Assembly (NCBI GenBank): GCA_036429605.1
Contig: CM071590.1
Location: 2,232,001-2,296,000 of the forward strand
DNA from: Cladobotryum mycophilum
Lineage: Eukaryota; Ascomycota; Sordariomycetes; Hypocreales; Hypocreaceae
DNA: 64,000 bases
Direction: 5' to 3'
The translations under genes were made by a program, and so were the position numbers. Positions within the stretch are counted from its first letter, which is position 1, and each line of letters begins with the position of its first letter. This document shows positions 46,901-58,196 of this stretch, one piece after another. The notes beneath the pieces were generated by a model. The model was not told where the DNA came from. It saw nothing but the letters and a program-made list of their open reading frames with translations, and did not search any database.

Positions 46901-48348
46901 GCTGAGCGTCTCGCTGCTCTGGGTATTAAGGCGCCAACAAAGTCTGGTGAAACTGCTGCGCAGCGAATGGAACGTGAGAGAGCTGAACGAGCCGCAAAGC
47001 TGCGTCAGGCTGAGGAAGAGGATGCTCGTAGAGAAGCTGAGCGACAGGCTCGAATCGCCGAGGAATCCGGTGTTCCCCCTCCCGTGGTTGAATCACAGAA
47101 GCCTCCGCCCCCGCCATCGAGAAAGGCCGCCAAGCCAGAGGCTTCTGACCGCGATGTAGCAAAGAAGGCAGAAGAAGAGCGGTTGGTTAAAGAGCACGAA
47201 CAGCAACAGCGTGAAACTGAGCAATTAAAGTGAGTGAAATCAAGCTTCGTGGCCTACCTAATATGTATTAACCGAGTATCCAGGCAAACAGCTGAGAAGG
47301 AAGAGGATAACTTCGCAGAGGAGCAGCAGGCGACCGCGGCTCGCCTCAAGGCTCTAGAAGAGCAGGTTAGACTTGGAAAATTGAGAAAAGAGGAGGAAAA
47401 GAAGAAGAAGAAAGCTGCATTGGCCGAAGCCAAGGACAAGGAGACCAAGTTGGCTGCTCGACGTGCTGAGATTGAAGCTGCTAAGCAGAGAGAGCTGGAA
47501 TTGCAGCGTCAACTTGAGGCCATCGACGACAACGAATCTTCATCTGACGATGAGGAAGGGCCTGCCCAGATTACACCCCAAGCTTCCACTCCCACTCTGG
47601 CTGATGGCCAAAGGGGCAGCCAGGAGCTTGAGCGAAGGCCAAGTCCTCCTCCAGCCGCATCTGGTGCGGCATCGCCTCCTGCCGTCATTACTTCTCCCCC
47701 GCCGAAACCGAGAGCAAAAACCCCTATTTCAAGATGATGTCTCATCCATCTGAAGCCAGCTCCCCGGCCGTATCTAAAGAGTCTACACCGGCCCAGGCCT
47801 CTCAAACCGACGTATCCAACAACCCGTTTCACCGAATGACACAACCCCCACAGCCTTTTATTCGTAAACGAGCCGATTCGGATGACTGGGGTTCAAGCAA
47901 GGATGAAGATTCTTCCGATGAATCTGATGATGAGCGACCAGGAGGCGGCGACGCTGCTCAGCTTGCGTCTATTTTGTTTGGAACTATGGCACCCCCTCGG
48001 CCATTGTCTGCTACTGGAAGAGACTCATCGCCAGCGACGCCGGTTCCCGATTCTGCATTCTCTCCGCCTCCAGTGCCCAGTGGAGGAGCACCTCTTGCAC
48101 CTCCTCCACCCCCGCCAATGCCTGAAGCTGGAGCTCCTGGGGCCCCTCCCCCACCACCACCGCCTATGCCACCTGCTGGAGGACCTCCACCTCCTCCACC
48201 CCCTCCACCCGGTGGTGCTCCATCGCCTCCTGCGGCCGGCGGTCGACCTGCAGGCCTCCTAGGCCAAATTCAGGCAGGAAAGGCTCTCAAAAAGACGGCG
48301 ACGAAAGATAAGAGCGGTGCCGCTATTGCTGGCCGCGTTTTGGACTAG
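43936..48348 (+). CDS. PAN1: Pan1, EH-domain actin cytoskeleton and endocytosis regulator
   Basis: Pan1 activates the Arp2/3 complex at endocytic patches together with End3 and Sla1. Exons: 43936-44687, 44747-47229 and 47284-48348. The N-terminus has Gln runs and repeated QPTGF/QQTGF-type motifs, regulatory Prk1-type sites in yeast Pan1. Two EH domains follow: the first around LSFITAQDQSKFEILFKSAI with WTLADTTRAGQL across intron 1, the second around WAITKEEKTRYDALFKAWD with [20 protein letters not shown]. Then come a coiled-coil region (QLRKKIREKQVLIDAMDF), Arg/Glu-rich helices, a poly-Pro segment and a C-terminal WH2-like motif (LLGQIQAGKALKK). Two breaks occur, both at C5 runs: 45659-45663 (restored ELVPPSARNFSQSIGTLKNM) and 47696-47700 (restored AETESKNPYFKMM). 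With both corrected the product is 1,433 residues. Confidence 0.93.
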
Positions 48349-50281
48349 GTGATTGGTGGTGTGAAGGATATGTCAGGGGCGGGTCCTTTTGTTCTATGAT
48401 ATTGATGGGGAGTATTTCTGCTGGGAAGCCGGTGAAGAGTTGGGTATACAATGCGACACGTGTTGGTCTCATTCTATTTTCCCATACTCGAGGATATGAT
48501 TTTCTATTGTTCTGTATCATTTTCTGCCAAACAAAAGAGCTTACTGTTTATTTAATTTTCGTCACCTCAACGGATTTTCATAGAGTCATAGTCATAGCTG
48601 CCAAGATTTGATGATCAGATGGCTCGACATTACCACGATGCCTTTTTTTGCTTGATGCAGTTATAAACCATTTTCAGTGTTGATTTAGTCCTTTCATGAG
48701 TTCGAGCTACACGGTGATGACGCGGGCTATGAGCGTGTTTAGAGAAGCGAGGCGTCCGCGTCCGTACGACGTCCTGTATGTTGAAAAGGGGGGGGTCTGT
48801 CTTCTGTGGGCAAGTGTTGCGAATAAGCTCACTCGCTCGGTCGGTAATTATTGGATCTTTGGAGGGATGACAGTAAAGGGGGCGTCAGAATGCTCATTCA
48901 TATCTGAGGTGGTAATATGATAATATTAATATCAAGGACGTTGCATGTCCCAATTTGGATGCATTTTTCAAGTAAGACCTACATGCATAGCATAGCATAG
49001 GTAGTATAGATAGGCGGAAGTATGTACGTACTAAGTTTAATGTGTAAGATGACATCCATGAGTAATAAAAATGGCCGAGGCTTAGTCAAGTTCCCTTTGC
49101 AAGGTGCAGTTCTAGTCTGTCGGGTGGATGGGGGTTTTTTACTGGCATGGGCATAGCCTCACTTGAGGAACGTAGGTTTTCGGATAAGAAATGGTGTTTT
49201 GACCCTCTCCCCCCCCCCCTTTGAGATGAATGGGATGTAACTGATTGAGACGTGTGGCGAACCCTCCCTTTTCCATTCCTGAAAGCTTTCACGCATCGTA
49301 TCACGTAGTCTAGGGGCAAAGATGGGCATGAATTGGGTAGAAAGAGCTAGTATAGAGCCGACACTCTGTCTTGACCATGTTTCTTACCCGTACTAGTAGT
49401 CGCGGTCAGGGCCAGGGTCCAAGGAATGGGCCGGGAGACTACTCCGTACGTGGGTTTGAACGAGGGGTATGCTGGTGAAGAAGAGGTCCAAAGATGAAGG
49501 CGATGGGTGGGCATGCATGCATGCATGGTTTTTTTCCCTTCTTTCTTCCCTTCTGAATTGTGCGTCCCACTTGGCGTGCTAGCGCGTTTGTGCTTTATGA
49601 AGAGATTCATTCATTCATTTATTCATTCTCAACAAGAAAAGAAAAAGAAGATGAAGAAGAACAAGAGGAGCAAAGAGGAAGAAAGAGGAGATTAGGTCGT
49701 GACGCATATGAGCGTCATAGATGCTCAGATCGACGAGGGATATTATGCATCCCCCTCTGGAAGCAGAAGTTGCGGACGGGGTTCGTTCGTTCCCCCAGGA
49801 CTTTTTGCTGCATGTACAAACTTCCATGGGATGGTGAAAACCGATTCCCATCACCTTATCATCGTAGTCGCAGGGAGTTTAAGCTACCTATCTGATTTGA
49901 TTGGCGGATAGCAGTGTCGCAAGTAAACAAGTGGAACGCGAAAGTTCGCGTCTAATGGCGCCTCGACGCGTTATCTTTGATGGGTAGGAGGCATCTATGG
50001 AGTCGGTATGGAGTAAGAGCACCTGGTACGGCTGGTATAGATGCACCTAGTCCGTCCTCTGTAAAGTGCGCACTAAATGCACAAACTTCCATACCTAGGC
50101 AGCAAGAAGTGGCAAGAGTGGGTGTGGCCTAGATTTTTCTCTCCTTCTTCCCCAGAGCGTCCATCAAGAACCCGCCAAGCAAGCACTAGAAAGACGTCAT
50201 ACACACATACATTCATCCACACACCATCCACACACACACACTCACTCACTCACGCACTTACTTAGGCCGGCTTTGCTGCGA

Positions 50282-50303
50282 CCTCTCTCTCTCTCTCTCT
50301 CTC
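50282..50303. repeat. (CT)n microsatellite
   Basis: Ten or eleven CT units flanked by CA-repeat tracts on both sides (50220-50250 and 50325-50345). Confidence 0.9.
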
Positions 50304-50670
50304 GCCCACTTCTCTCCCACACGCTCACACACACACACACAGAGACACACCCTTGCTACTTTCTTATGCATGGTTCCCCTCCAATCAGGATCTCAATGTC
50401 ACTTGTTCCACACCCCCTTCTCCCACCATCCCTCTCACATGCCATTGCCGGTTGATCATCATCCCCGACCGAGTCGAGTCCATATCTCGACGGGTACTGA
50501 GACCCTGGCAGCCCTTCGAACAGGACGAAGAAAGAAGAAGAAGAACCCTAATCTGCGCTCTCTCCCTGTTTCTCCCTTGCTTTCATAAAATAAAATTCCA
50601 GAAATCCATTTCAAAAAGAGACTTACAAAGAAGATAAGGGCGAAGAGAGATAGACAAAGGGAGAGGGGTG

Positions 50671-50720
50671 AAGACAAGACAAGACAAGACGAGACAAGAC
50701 AGGACAAGGGCGGGACAAGG
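50671..50720. repeat. Period-5 tract, GACAA/AAGAC units
   Basis: Nine or ten five-base units related to AAGAC, degrading to GGACAAGGG at the right end. Confidence 0.85.
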
Positions 50721-51429
50721 AACAAGGCGGCATTTGAGGAAAAGGGAATCGTGAATAATTCGGCAAAACTCCCGTCGTGGCTTGGCTGCCATTTAACTTT
50801 AGATCCAAAGATCCAGCCGAGTTCAGAAACCACTAAGAAACAGACTTGACGGATGCTCACATTATTGCGAGCAAGCTTTGGCCTGGGAAAACTCACGATT
50901 TTAGCAGACACGCCAACGCCAACCCAAGGCGCTCTCTCACACTCTCTTCCTCTGCTCAATGCGATAAGAAATTGCCGCACACAAGAAGACAGGCCGCTCC
51001 TCGCAACTTGATTTCATGCATGCAAAATCTCTCCTCTGAAGGCTACTGCTAAATTACAGACTACAACTACAACAACAACCAAACAAAACCCGCATCCGAG
51101 AAGTAGACGCAAGAGGGAGAGAAGGGGAAAAAAGGGAAAGAAAAAAAAAACGGCTACGTCGATCAGTCACAGGTCACGGCTAGACTCTCTAGTCATCGAC
51201 GATTAGCTACCTACCTATCGCCATTTGCATCACGTTCAGCGTTCGAAACGATCGGACAACGCAAAGGGAAAAGCACGTCTTCTGTGCATGCACACCCACC
51301 CCAAGCACCCAAGCATTAGGTACGTACCGCTAATCCACGGACATGCCTGTCTTGTCTTTGTGCTATTATTACCACCACCCGTTCATCAGTCATCAGCCAT
51401 CGCATGCCGCCGCAGAGTATTGCATTGTA

Positions 51430-51486
51430 CCGCACCACACTGCACCACACTGCACCGCACCGCATCGCATCGCATCGCACTGCACA
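51430..51486. repeat. Period-5 tract, CGCAC/CGCAT/ACTGC units
   Basis: Consecutive five-base units change from ACTGC/ACCAC to CGCAC to CGCAT. It is purine-pyrimidine mixed with strong period 5 and lies about 1.4 kb upstream of the forkhead start. Confidence 0.8.
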
Positions 51487-52829
51487 CCACACAGAGACAA
51501 AAGAGACAGAGACAAGGATCTAACAGCTGCATGACAGAAAACAACTACGAGGGGAAGGGATAATAAACTGCGACACACAGCATATGCGCTCACGCTCGCG
51601 CTCGTGCTCGACTCAACAAGCATTTGCATAGCACACAGCACAGCACAGCCCAGCTGCTACCTACCAGTGAGCTACTCGTCGATCGATACAGTCGAAGCAT
51701 TCCGAAACCCCGCTTCCCTTGACCCTTGTGTGTGCTCGACCTCACCCTCGCCCTCGCCCTCGCCCGCCCTCGACGCGACATCCAGTCAAACGAGCGACAT
51801 TGCATTTGCATGCAACAAGCTATTACCACCTTAGGTACGTACGTACATGCGTTATAGTGAAAGAAAAGAGCATGCATGCACATACGTTACGTACATCCAT
51901 CGGTTCAATCCACCCATCCCGTTTGTCCCAGACAAAGAAGACCCATTTCTCAGGTCTGCTGCAGCTACTTTACTGGTCTTGGCTGGAGAAGGAGACTCTG
52001 CAGGTCTCAAGCGACGCACCCCAGTCACTCGTGTCAGCCTGGACACCTCCCATCCAATCCCTGGCCTTTTGCCCACCCCCTGGTCGGCGCTCCACACGGT
52101 CTTTTCCAAGGTTCAAGGTCCCAACGTCGCTGAGTTGGCCTGCCCTTGGCTGAATCAAGGCCAGAGGTCCATCAATCTATTCTATGCTAAACTGCCCTGC
52201 CCACACCATCTCAGGTCGCAAGGTCGCAAGCAAGGTCCCTCTCCCTTCCCATCCAACTACCTATCAGACTACGAGACTGCGCTACTCGAGGGAGTGCTAC
52301 CTACTACTACCTAGGTAGACCTTCGGTCATCTCCCCTCCTTCCGTTCGCTTTCTTACTTTTCTCATCAACATTATTCTTCTTTGCCTGGCTCATCCTTTT
52401 TTTTTTTTCATTCTTCCTCTTTCGTTGTTACCATATTCCATAAGCTAACAAGGTTCAAAGGCGATCAATTCGACACGCATTTCGCTTCAAGATCCATCGA
52501 GTGGCCAAAGCTGCCTCTCCTTTATCTAAGTTCCCAGCAAAAAGCAACGCCCGCTCAGGGTCACCACTCCCGAGCCCTGCATTGTAGCCCCACAACCAGG
52601 ACGAGAACAGACCTTTGACCAGGTAAGCGGTTCATCTTAATCTACTGCGACCTTCCTACCGTTATGAAACTTTTTTTATGGCAAAAGGTCTTGAGTCGGC
52701 CGTGGTCTTTTCATTTAGTAAAGACTACGTCGCCGCGTCTCTCACCTTTAACCTCTGGCTAATTGTCGCGTAGATTATAGAGTCTCCGTCTTCTCTGCGC
52801 GGCCGATTGCAGTACCTAGATACTAAGTC

Positions 52830-55061
52830 ATGGCCAATATGGCCTCCAAATCGACGCGTTTTCTCGGCTCCAACGAGCCTCTGCAAATCTTCCACGACGA
52901 CTTCCTCGAGAACAGTGCACCGATGACGAGTCACGCCCCTATGCCAAACGTAACGAAAATCCGACGCCCCTTGACCAATTCAAACGCCAACGTAGTTCTT
53001 AACCCACCTTCTTTATCTTCAAACCCAAACTCTTCGCCTTACAAAGCCAAGGCTTCCTCGTCAAAATCACCACTGGGTTCGTCCCAAGGGAACAAGCTGA
53101 ACATGGTATCAATGGCCCCGCCAATGACTCAAGGGCCCATCACAGATTCTCTACAGAAGAAGCAGCCTCGTCTCTCCAAATTCAAGACTGGCCAGGCACC
53201 GACATCTTTTGTCGATCCCACGGGCCAATATGAGAAGGAGAATATTCACCCACCAATCTTCCCAGCACCACCGGCGCTAAACCTGCCCGTTGATGCCTTT
53301 TACCAGAAGCCGAACAAGAAGCGAAGCTTGATGGACGCCGCCCCGATTAAGGACTCAAGACCGGTCAAGAAAGCGAAGACAAAGGAGCAGGTGTTGTCGC
53401 CCCATGCTGCTTTCCCTGCCATTGTCGACGACGGAAACAAGCCATCTTTCAGTTATGCGCAACTTATTGCACTGTCCATAATGGACTCACCCAACGGTCG
53501 CCGCACACTCTCACAGATTTACAAGTGGATTAGCGATAACTTTTCATTCTATGGTCCAAATGACGCTGGATGGCAAAATAGCATTCGGCACAACCTCAGT
53601 TTACAAAAGAGTTTCGTCAAGATTGAGCGGCCCAAGGATGACCCGGGCAAAGGAAATTATTGGACAATTGAACCCGGGCATGAGTCGCTTTTCCTCAAGG
53701 AGAAGCCGACTCGAAAATCCGCTCCAAGCCATGAGAACATATCCGTCATGTCGACACGCCTGGAGCCTTCGCAACCACAACCGATGCTCATGCCAGAACC
53801 TAGTCTGCCACCCCCCATGCCCCTTTCCATGAATCACTTTGCTGCTCTTCCACCACTTCCTACCTCGCAGGCGACATTATCCATGCCTCTCGAGGCCTCA
53901 TCAGATGCGACAATCTTGGCTTCGGACAATCCCGTAGTAGATGAGACGGCAGACAAGGGTCCTGAAAACGAGCCATCATTTTACTCTCCTTTGCCCGCTA
54001 ATTTGCACTCCTCACCACCTGGCCCCCGACCCGAACGTCACAGCGATACCCCAACAACAAAACGAGATCTGATTTCTTCCATATCGCTCCCCTACGAGTC
54101 CCGGCAGGATAGCGGGTACATGTCTGCGCAAGAGTCATCCGTCTTGCGACCGAACCCAAAGTCAGGGATATTCACATCGGAGGCCGATAGACGTCGCCTC
54201 AGTGGGCGCGCCGAGGAGGAGATTGCACGACTTCGGGGCTCATCACCGTTCAGTCCTACAAAGCCCCGCTCCTTCTCATATGGTCCAGCGTCCTCTTCAC
54301 CCCTGCGGCAATCTCAGCAATTACTACCTCCTCTAACGCCGGTAGTCAAGATTAAACCACCTGTGCGACCACCCCCTTCGGTCTCTCCTAGCACGAACCT
54401 CCGCCTCCACCGCGCTCGTGTTCAGACTCTGCTGGATGCCCATCTGCAGGACATGGCGGAAATTGGCGGTGATGTTCCACTAAGCCCCGCATTCAACCTG
54501 GATGAACCGTTTTTCAGCTTAGACGGACTCCCAACGACTCCTGGGAATTTTGAAATCTACCAAGATTCACCCGCCAACGATGAATCTAACCTCTCTGCTA
54601 TTGGCTCAGCGGCCACTGGATCACCAATCAAACGATCTGGAAAACGTGCCCGTTTGGGGCGAAACGCCTCTAGACCTACGCTTGGTGAAATTGCAAACTC
54701 GGCGAGAAAGCAAGCACTTGCATCTGCGCCCCTTGTCAGGATTGAAGACGAAACGCCCCTCGAGACGCCAAGCAAGGCATTTGAGGGTCTCAGCTCTCCG
54801 TCAAAGGCTTTCCAGGAGTCACCATCCAGGACTGTCTCTCCAGACAAGTTTAATCCTTTCATGAATTTCCCCGAAACCAATGACTGGCAGAATCTGATGC
54901 CGGATGCATCTGACTTTGGAATTGATGCTACGGGCGATGTGTCAGAATTTGGATTCGACATTACTCAAGGGTTTGAGAGGATCGGTGGCTCTCAATCGGT
55001 TGACGGTTCTAGCAAAAGCAACAAGCCAGGACTTGGCCGAAGCTATTCAACAACTTTCTAA
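52830..55061 (+). CDS. Forkhead (winged-helix) transcription factor
   Basis: Uninterrupted frame of 743 codons starting at the ATG at 52830. The forkhead domain lies at about residues 203-292: KPSFSYAQLIALSIMDSP, LSQIYKWISDNFSFY, the recognition helix WQNSIRHNLSLQKSF, and wing residues KGNYWTIEPG. Flanks are long, Ser/Pro-rich and disordered. No FHA domain is seen, which separates it from Fkh1/Fkh2 with FHA and places it nearer Hcm1 and the filamentous-fungal forkhead factors known to affect cell cycle, hyphal morphology or secondary metabolism. A KEN-like KENIHPP (about residue 135) and many Ser/Thr-Pro sites suggest cell-cycle control by kinases and degradation; this is inference. A C6 run at 53811-53816 is in frame as read. 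Specific orthology is not claimed. Confidence 0.93.
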   Translation: MANMASKSTRFLGSNEPLQIFHDDFLENSAPMTSHAPMPNVTKIRRPLTNSNANVVLNPPSLSSNPNSSPYKAKASSSKSPLGSSQGNKLNMVSMAPPMTQGPITDSLQKKQPRLSKFKTGQAPTSFVDPTGQYEKENIHPPIFPAPPALNLPVDAFYQKPNKKRSLMDAAPIKDSRPVKKAKTKEQVLSPHAAFPAIVDDGNKPSFSYAQLIALSIMDSPNGRRTLSQIYKWISDNFSFYGPNDAGWQNSIRHNLSLQKSFVKIERPKDDPGKGNYWTIEPGHESLFLKEKPTRKSAPSHENISVMSTRLEPSQPQPMLMPEPSLPPPMPLSMNHFAALPPLPTSQATLSMPLEASSDATILASDNPVVDETADKGPENEPSFYSPLPANLHSSPPGPRPERHSDTPTTKRDLISSISLPYESRQDSGYMSAQESSVLRPNPKSGIFTSEADRRRLSGRAEEEIARLRGSSPFSPTKPRSFSYGPASSSPLRQSQQLLPPLTPVVKIKPPVRPPPSVSPSTNLRLHRARVQTLLDAHLQDMAEIGGDVPLSPAFNLDEPFFSLDGLPTTPGNFEIYQDSPANDESNLSAIGSAATGSPIKRSGKRARLGRNASRPTLGEIANSARKQALASAPLVRIEDETPLETPSKAFEGLSSPSKAFQESPSRTVSPDKFNPFMNFPETNDWQNLMPDASDFGIDATGDVSEFGFDITQGFERIGGSQSVDGSSKSNKPGLGRSYSTTF

Positions 55062-56046
55062 AGTTGAAAAGAAAAAAGAGAAGAAAAAAAGTTGGCTCCA
55101 GGTCATGCAACAATCATTATGATATTATGACTTGATGAAAATGGACAAGGCGAAAAAATATAATACTCAACAATTGGCTTGTGTCTTTTTTTTTACCTGC
55201 TCATGGCTCGCGGGTGTTTGTCTGTTCTTTTGGCTTGGCCAGAAGTGGAATTAGAGTGCACGGAGGACTGCAGTCAAGATCTGTACTCCTCTTTGCTGGC
55301 TTCACGGCTGACTTCTAACGGATAATGAAGTGATTCTGAAGTACATACTTCTTTTTTAGTTTTGCTGTATTGGGATACTGTTTATTGGTTTCGCTTGGCT
55401 TGGTCACGGTCACGGTTACGGTTCGGTTCGGTTTGGTTTGATTTGGTTCGGTCTGGTCTAGCCCGGTTTGGTTTAGTTTGATATGCTTTGTTTTGCTCTT
55501 TTGGTTTGGCCTTGCTGGAATTGCGCTCTGTTGCATTTGTCCAACACCTTTGGCTTGCGGCTCTTGGGGCCTTTACTCCTATTTTTGCTAATTGGATGTC
55601 GGGAGTCTGGATTCAAGAAATCGGAAAGAGGGATAGGTTTTGTGAGAGACTTTTGTATTTACCTGTATCAAAGGCATTAAGGGCAAAGGGGAACACATGG
55701 GCTGGATTGCGACAGGATGCGCGCTTTTGAATTGAGCTGACCGAGATTGGCTTTTATCTCAACCATAATTTCTGCCATGTTTGTGCGATGATTTGCACTC
55801 CCAAGGTGTTTGCTGTCCAGAATTGTATACGTCATGGATTTTTCGACACAGTTTACCTACCTATGTAGTATAAAAACAACAGATTTCGACACGAGTATCT
55901 TGTCATGCAGTGTGTGAACTGGGGTATCTATTGAGTAAACCTATCTCATACACTTATTCAAAAAAACGCCTTGGACACAACAACAATATGTACAGAACAG
56001 CAGCAGCACCTGTCTAATTCTCGTGCCTGTGATGTGTGTGCCATCT
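55062..56046. other. Convergent 3' region between the forkhead gene and ATG101
   Basis: No gene is seen. It includes the forkhead 3' untranslated region and a striking GGTTC/GGTTT-type repeat at 55394-55490. A TTTACCTACCTATG word lies at about 55851. Confidence 0.55.
55394..55490. repeat. Degenerate period-5/6 tract, GGTTC/GGTTT/GTCAC units
   Basis: About eighteen short units rich in GGTTT, GGTTC and GTCACG, strand-asymmetric with nearly all G/T on the plus strand. On the minus strand it translates as a Thr/Val/Asn/Gln repeat, but no initiating ATG or gene context supports coding. Confidence 0.8.
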
Positions 56047-56891
56047 CTAGTAGATTCGCATGCGAGCAGCCCAGCCAGTCTCTTTAGGTTCAATGTTGAT
56101 CTTGTAAGGGAACGGATTACCCCCTGAGTGGTAATCGGAGGGATGTGATCTTTGTGAGTGTTGACAAAGGTGACGATTTTCATGACCGTAGTGAGGAGCG
56201 TTTGCTCCATGGCGCGACGGACTTTGGCTCGTTCTGTATGACAAATGTTAGTTTTCATAAGAGGAATGCATTGGGGGGTTTGCGCAAAGGGGGTAAAACA
56301 AACCGCTCTCTGTCCTTGGCTCGGCGACGGTGACCTTGATCGTCCAGCATTCCCAGCATACCTCCTCGTCTCCCCTTGAAAGCCAAGCCTTTCGTCGCCT
56401 CCTTTCAAAGAAGCCAACGGTAATCTGGCCTCTCCCCCGCTGCCACCGTCGCCACCACCACCACCAATGCCTCCCGCTTTACCGCCTCCTCCCCCTACTC
56501 CTAGACCTGCTCCCGCCGCACTCAGGGCGCCTCCTATGCCGCCGATGCTAGCGCCTGAGCCGGCGGTACCCGCAGAGGAGCGCTCGGCGTCGAGTTGTCG
56601 CTCGAGCGCGTAGGCGCGCTGTTGGATCATGGTTTCTAGCTCATCGTCGTTGACGTAGGGGAGGGTGAGGTCGAGGACTTCGTGGGTTTGAGGGGTGAGG
56701 GATGGGAAGAAGCGGTTGAAGAAGATGGTGTGCAGGATACCTAGAGAGAGAGAGAAATGACATGTCAGTAAAAGTGGAAGAAAGAAAAAAACTTTCAATT
56801 AAAAGAGGGAAAATACCTTTGACGACTTCGCGGACGGATCGAGGGTCTGTAAAGACGTCGAGTATGAATTCGGGGGCTTCGTCTGGTCCAT
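56047..56891 (-). CDS. ATG101: Autophagy-related protein 101 (HORMA-fold Atg1/ULK complex subunit)
   Basis: Atg101 has a HORMA fold and stabilises Atg13 in the Atg1 initiation complex of fungi other than budding yeast. Exons: 56891-56817, 56740-56304 and 56233-56047. Landmarks after frame repair: MDQTKPPEFILDVFTDPRSV, GILHTIFFNRFFPSLTPQT, LPYVNDDELETMIQQRAYAL, then a Gly-rich insertion, VGFFERRRRKAW with the Trp-Phe finger region, CWECWTIKVTVAEPRTE, TVMKIVTFVNTHKDHIPPIT and the tail GWAARMRIY. Three breaks occur at runs of five: G5 on plus 56872-56876, C5 on 56434-56438 and C5 on 56120-56124. Adding one base at each gives matching phases and 233 residues; the corrected N-terminus only makes sense with the added base. 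The Gly/Ala-rich insertion of about 45 residues is longer than I remember in relatives. Confidence 0.87.
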
Positions 56892-58196
56892 TGCTTTGCT
56901 TCTCTTTTGCAAAAGGTGGTGGGATTAGGTGGTGGGCAGGTGGGCGTAAATCGGAGGAAGCTCGTTCGCCCTCGTAGCAAGTATGCTCTCTCTCCCTTTA
57001 TAGCTGATTTTTTCTTCTTCTTTCTTCTCTCTTCTCAACAAACAACCAGGCGCGGCGATGATGAGTGAAGAAACGGATTGAATAACCCTTTTTAAGTCGA
57101 ACAGCTAAGTTGTAAGAACATTGCTGGGCGACACAAGAGTCTCCGGTGTCGTAAGAAGGGTATAAGACAAAGACTAGAGTCAGCTGGGGCGATTTCGGTT
57201 CAGGGCGACGCAAAAAAAGATGTCACCAGGACACTTTGCTTAGTGTGTAAAGTTGCAGCGGGAAAAAAGCAGGTGCGCGGTGGTGGTAGTGGTTACTGCA
57301 GGCTCTGCTGCAGAAGAGAGTTAGTTAATAAGGAAATGGCTATTTTTTTTCTCTCTCTTCCCTTTACAGACTTTCCGAGTTGGTACGAGCGACCCTTGGC
57401 GGAAGGGGAGTGGGGATTGAATCCAGTATGTCATGTACATACATATCTACTTGTACAAGTACTACTTGCACGATGGTGATGGTGGTGGTGGTGGTGGGGA
57501 GGGGTTAAAACAGGAAAGAGGGAGGTCACGTCACATCTACTGGGGCTGGGGCTGGAAAAGGGCATTAAGAGAGAGATGGGATGTTCCCCCATTTGTTGTT
57601 GTTAGCGGCTGAGGATTCCACTTCGCCTGCGATAAGCGATAAGGACGGATAAGGCGACCAACCAAAACTCCACTAAAAACTTAGCGCTGTAGCTGCTGTA
57701 GCAGCCCAACTACAGTTGACCGTTACAGCGAGTGTGTCATCCATGGATGGATGGATCCAATCCCTTCCGCACATTCTCCGGGGCGGTCCCCCCATCAGAG
57801 AGCTCTCTCTCGGCACCTGCACGGGGATTTGCCCCAGACTTTTTCTTTGTCAACTGTTCCATTTTGCCCCGTGGCGTTGTGCCGGAACCGAGGCATCCCC
57901 ATTCCAACAGACAGGTACAAGGTGGTGGTAGCTTACTGATCTCCTACCGCTACCCTTTCAATTAGTTTGAGTTGACATCGCGACGCACTTTTAGCACCAG
58001 ATCCATGACCAACTCCCATCTTCATATGTCAACCGTTTTTAATCATTAGGCCTTTTCTTTTCTTTTCTTTCTTTCCTCTATCTAATTTCCTCCAATTCAA
58101 CATCAAAACTCGCTTAATCACACTCCCAACCATCCCCTCCCTCCCTCCCTCCTCCCCCCTTACGCTCCATGTCCTTCTAGCCGTTTGCTGCCCAAC
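56892..58196. promoter_or_regulatory. Divergent region between ATG101 and PEX3
   Basis: No supported gene. It contains a (GGT)n tract near 57474-57497, a CATCCATGGATGGATGG word near 57738, and a pyrimidine-rich leader with TTTCTTTTC and CCCTCC repeats immediately before the PEX3 ATG. Confidence 0.5.

Larger units (their letters stand above)
48349..52829. promoter_or_regulatory. Long intergenic region (4.5 kb) before the forkhead gene; many simple repeats
   Basis: No frame is supported as a gene. It contains C10 near 49207-49216, GCATGCATGCATGCATG at about 49511-49527, CA and (CT)n tracts at 50200-50340, period-5 tracts at 50671 and 51430, and TACCTACC/CCTAGGTAGG words at about 51210 and 52300. 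The last kilobase has CT-rich, leader-like composition, so the forkhead mRNA may have a long, upstream-ORF-containing leader. Confidence 0.5.

Noticed and set aside
51225..52314. Several 80-155-codon frames upstream of the forkhead gene
   Set aside because: Repeat-derived (His/Thr- or Arg/Pro-rich) and mutually overlapping on both strands.
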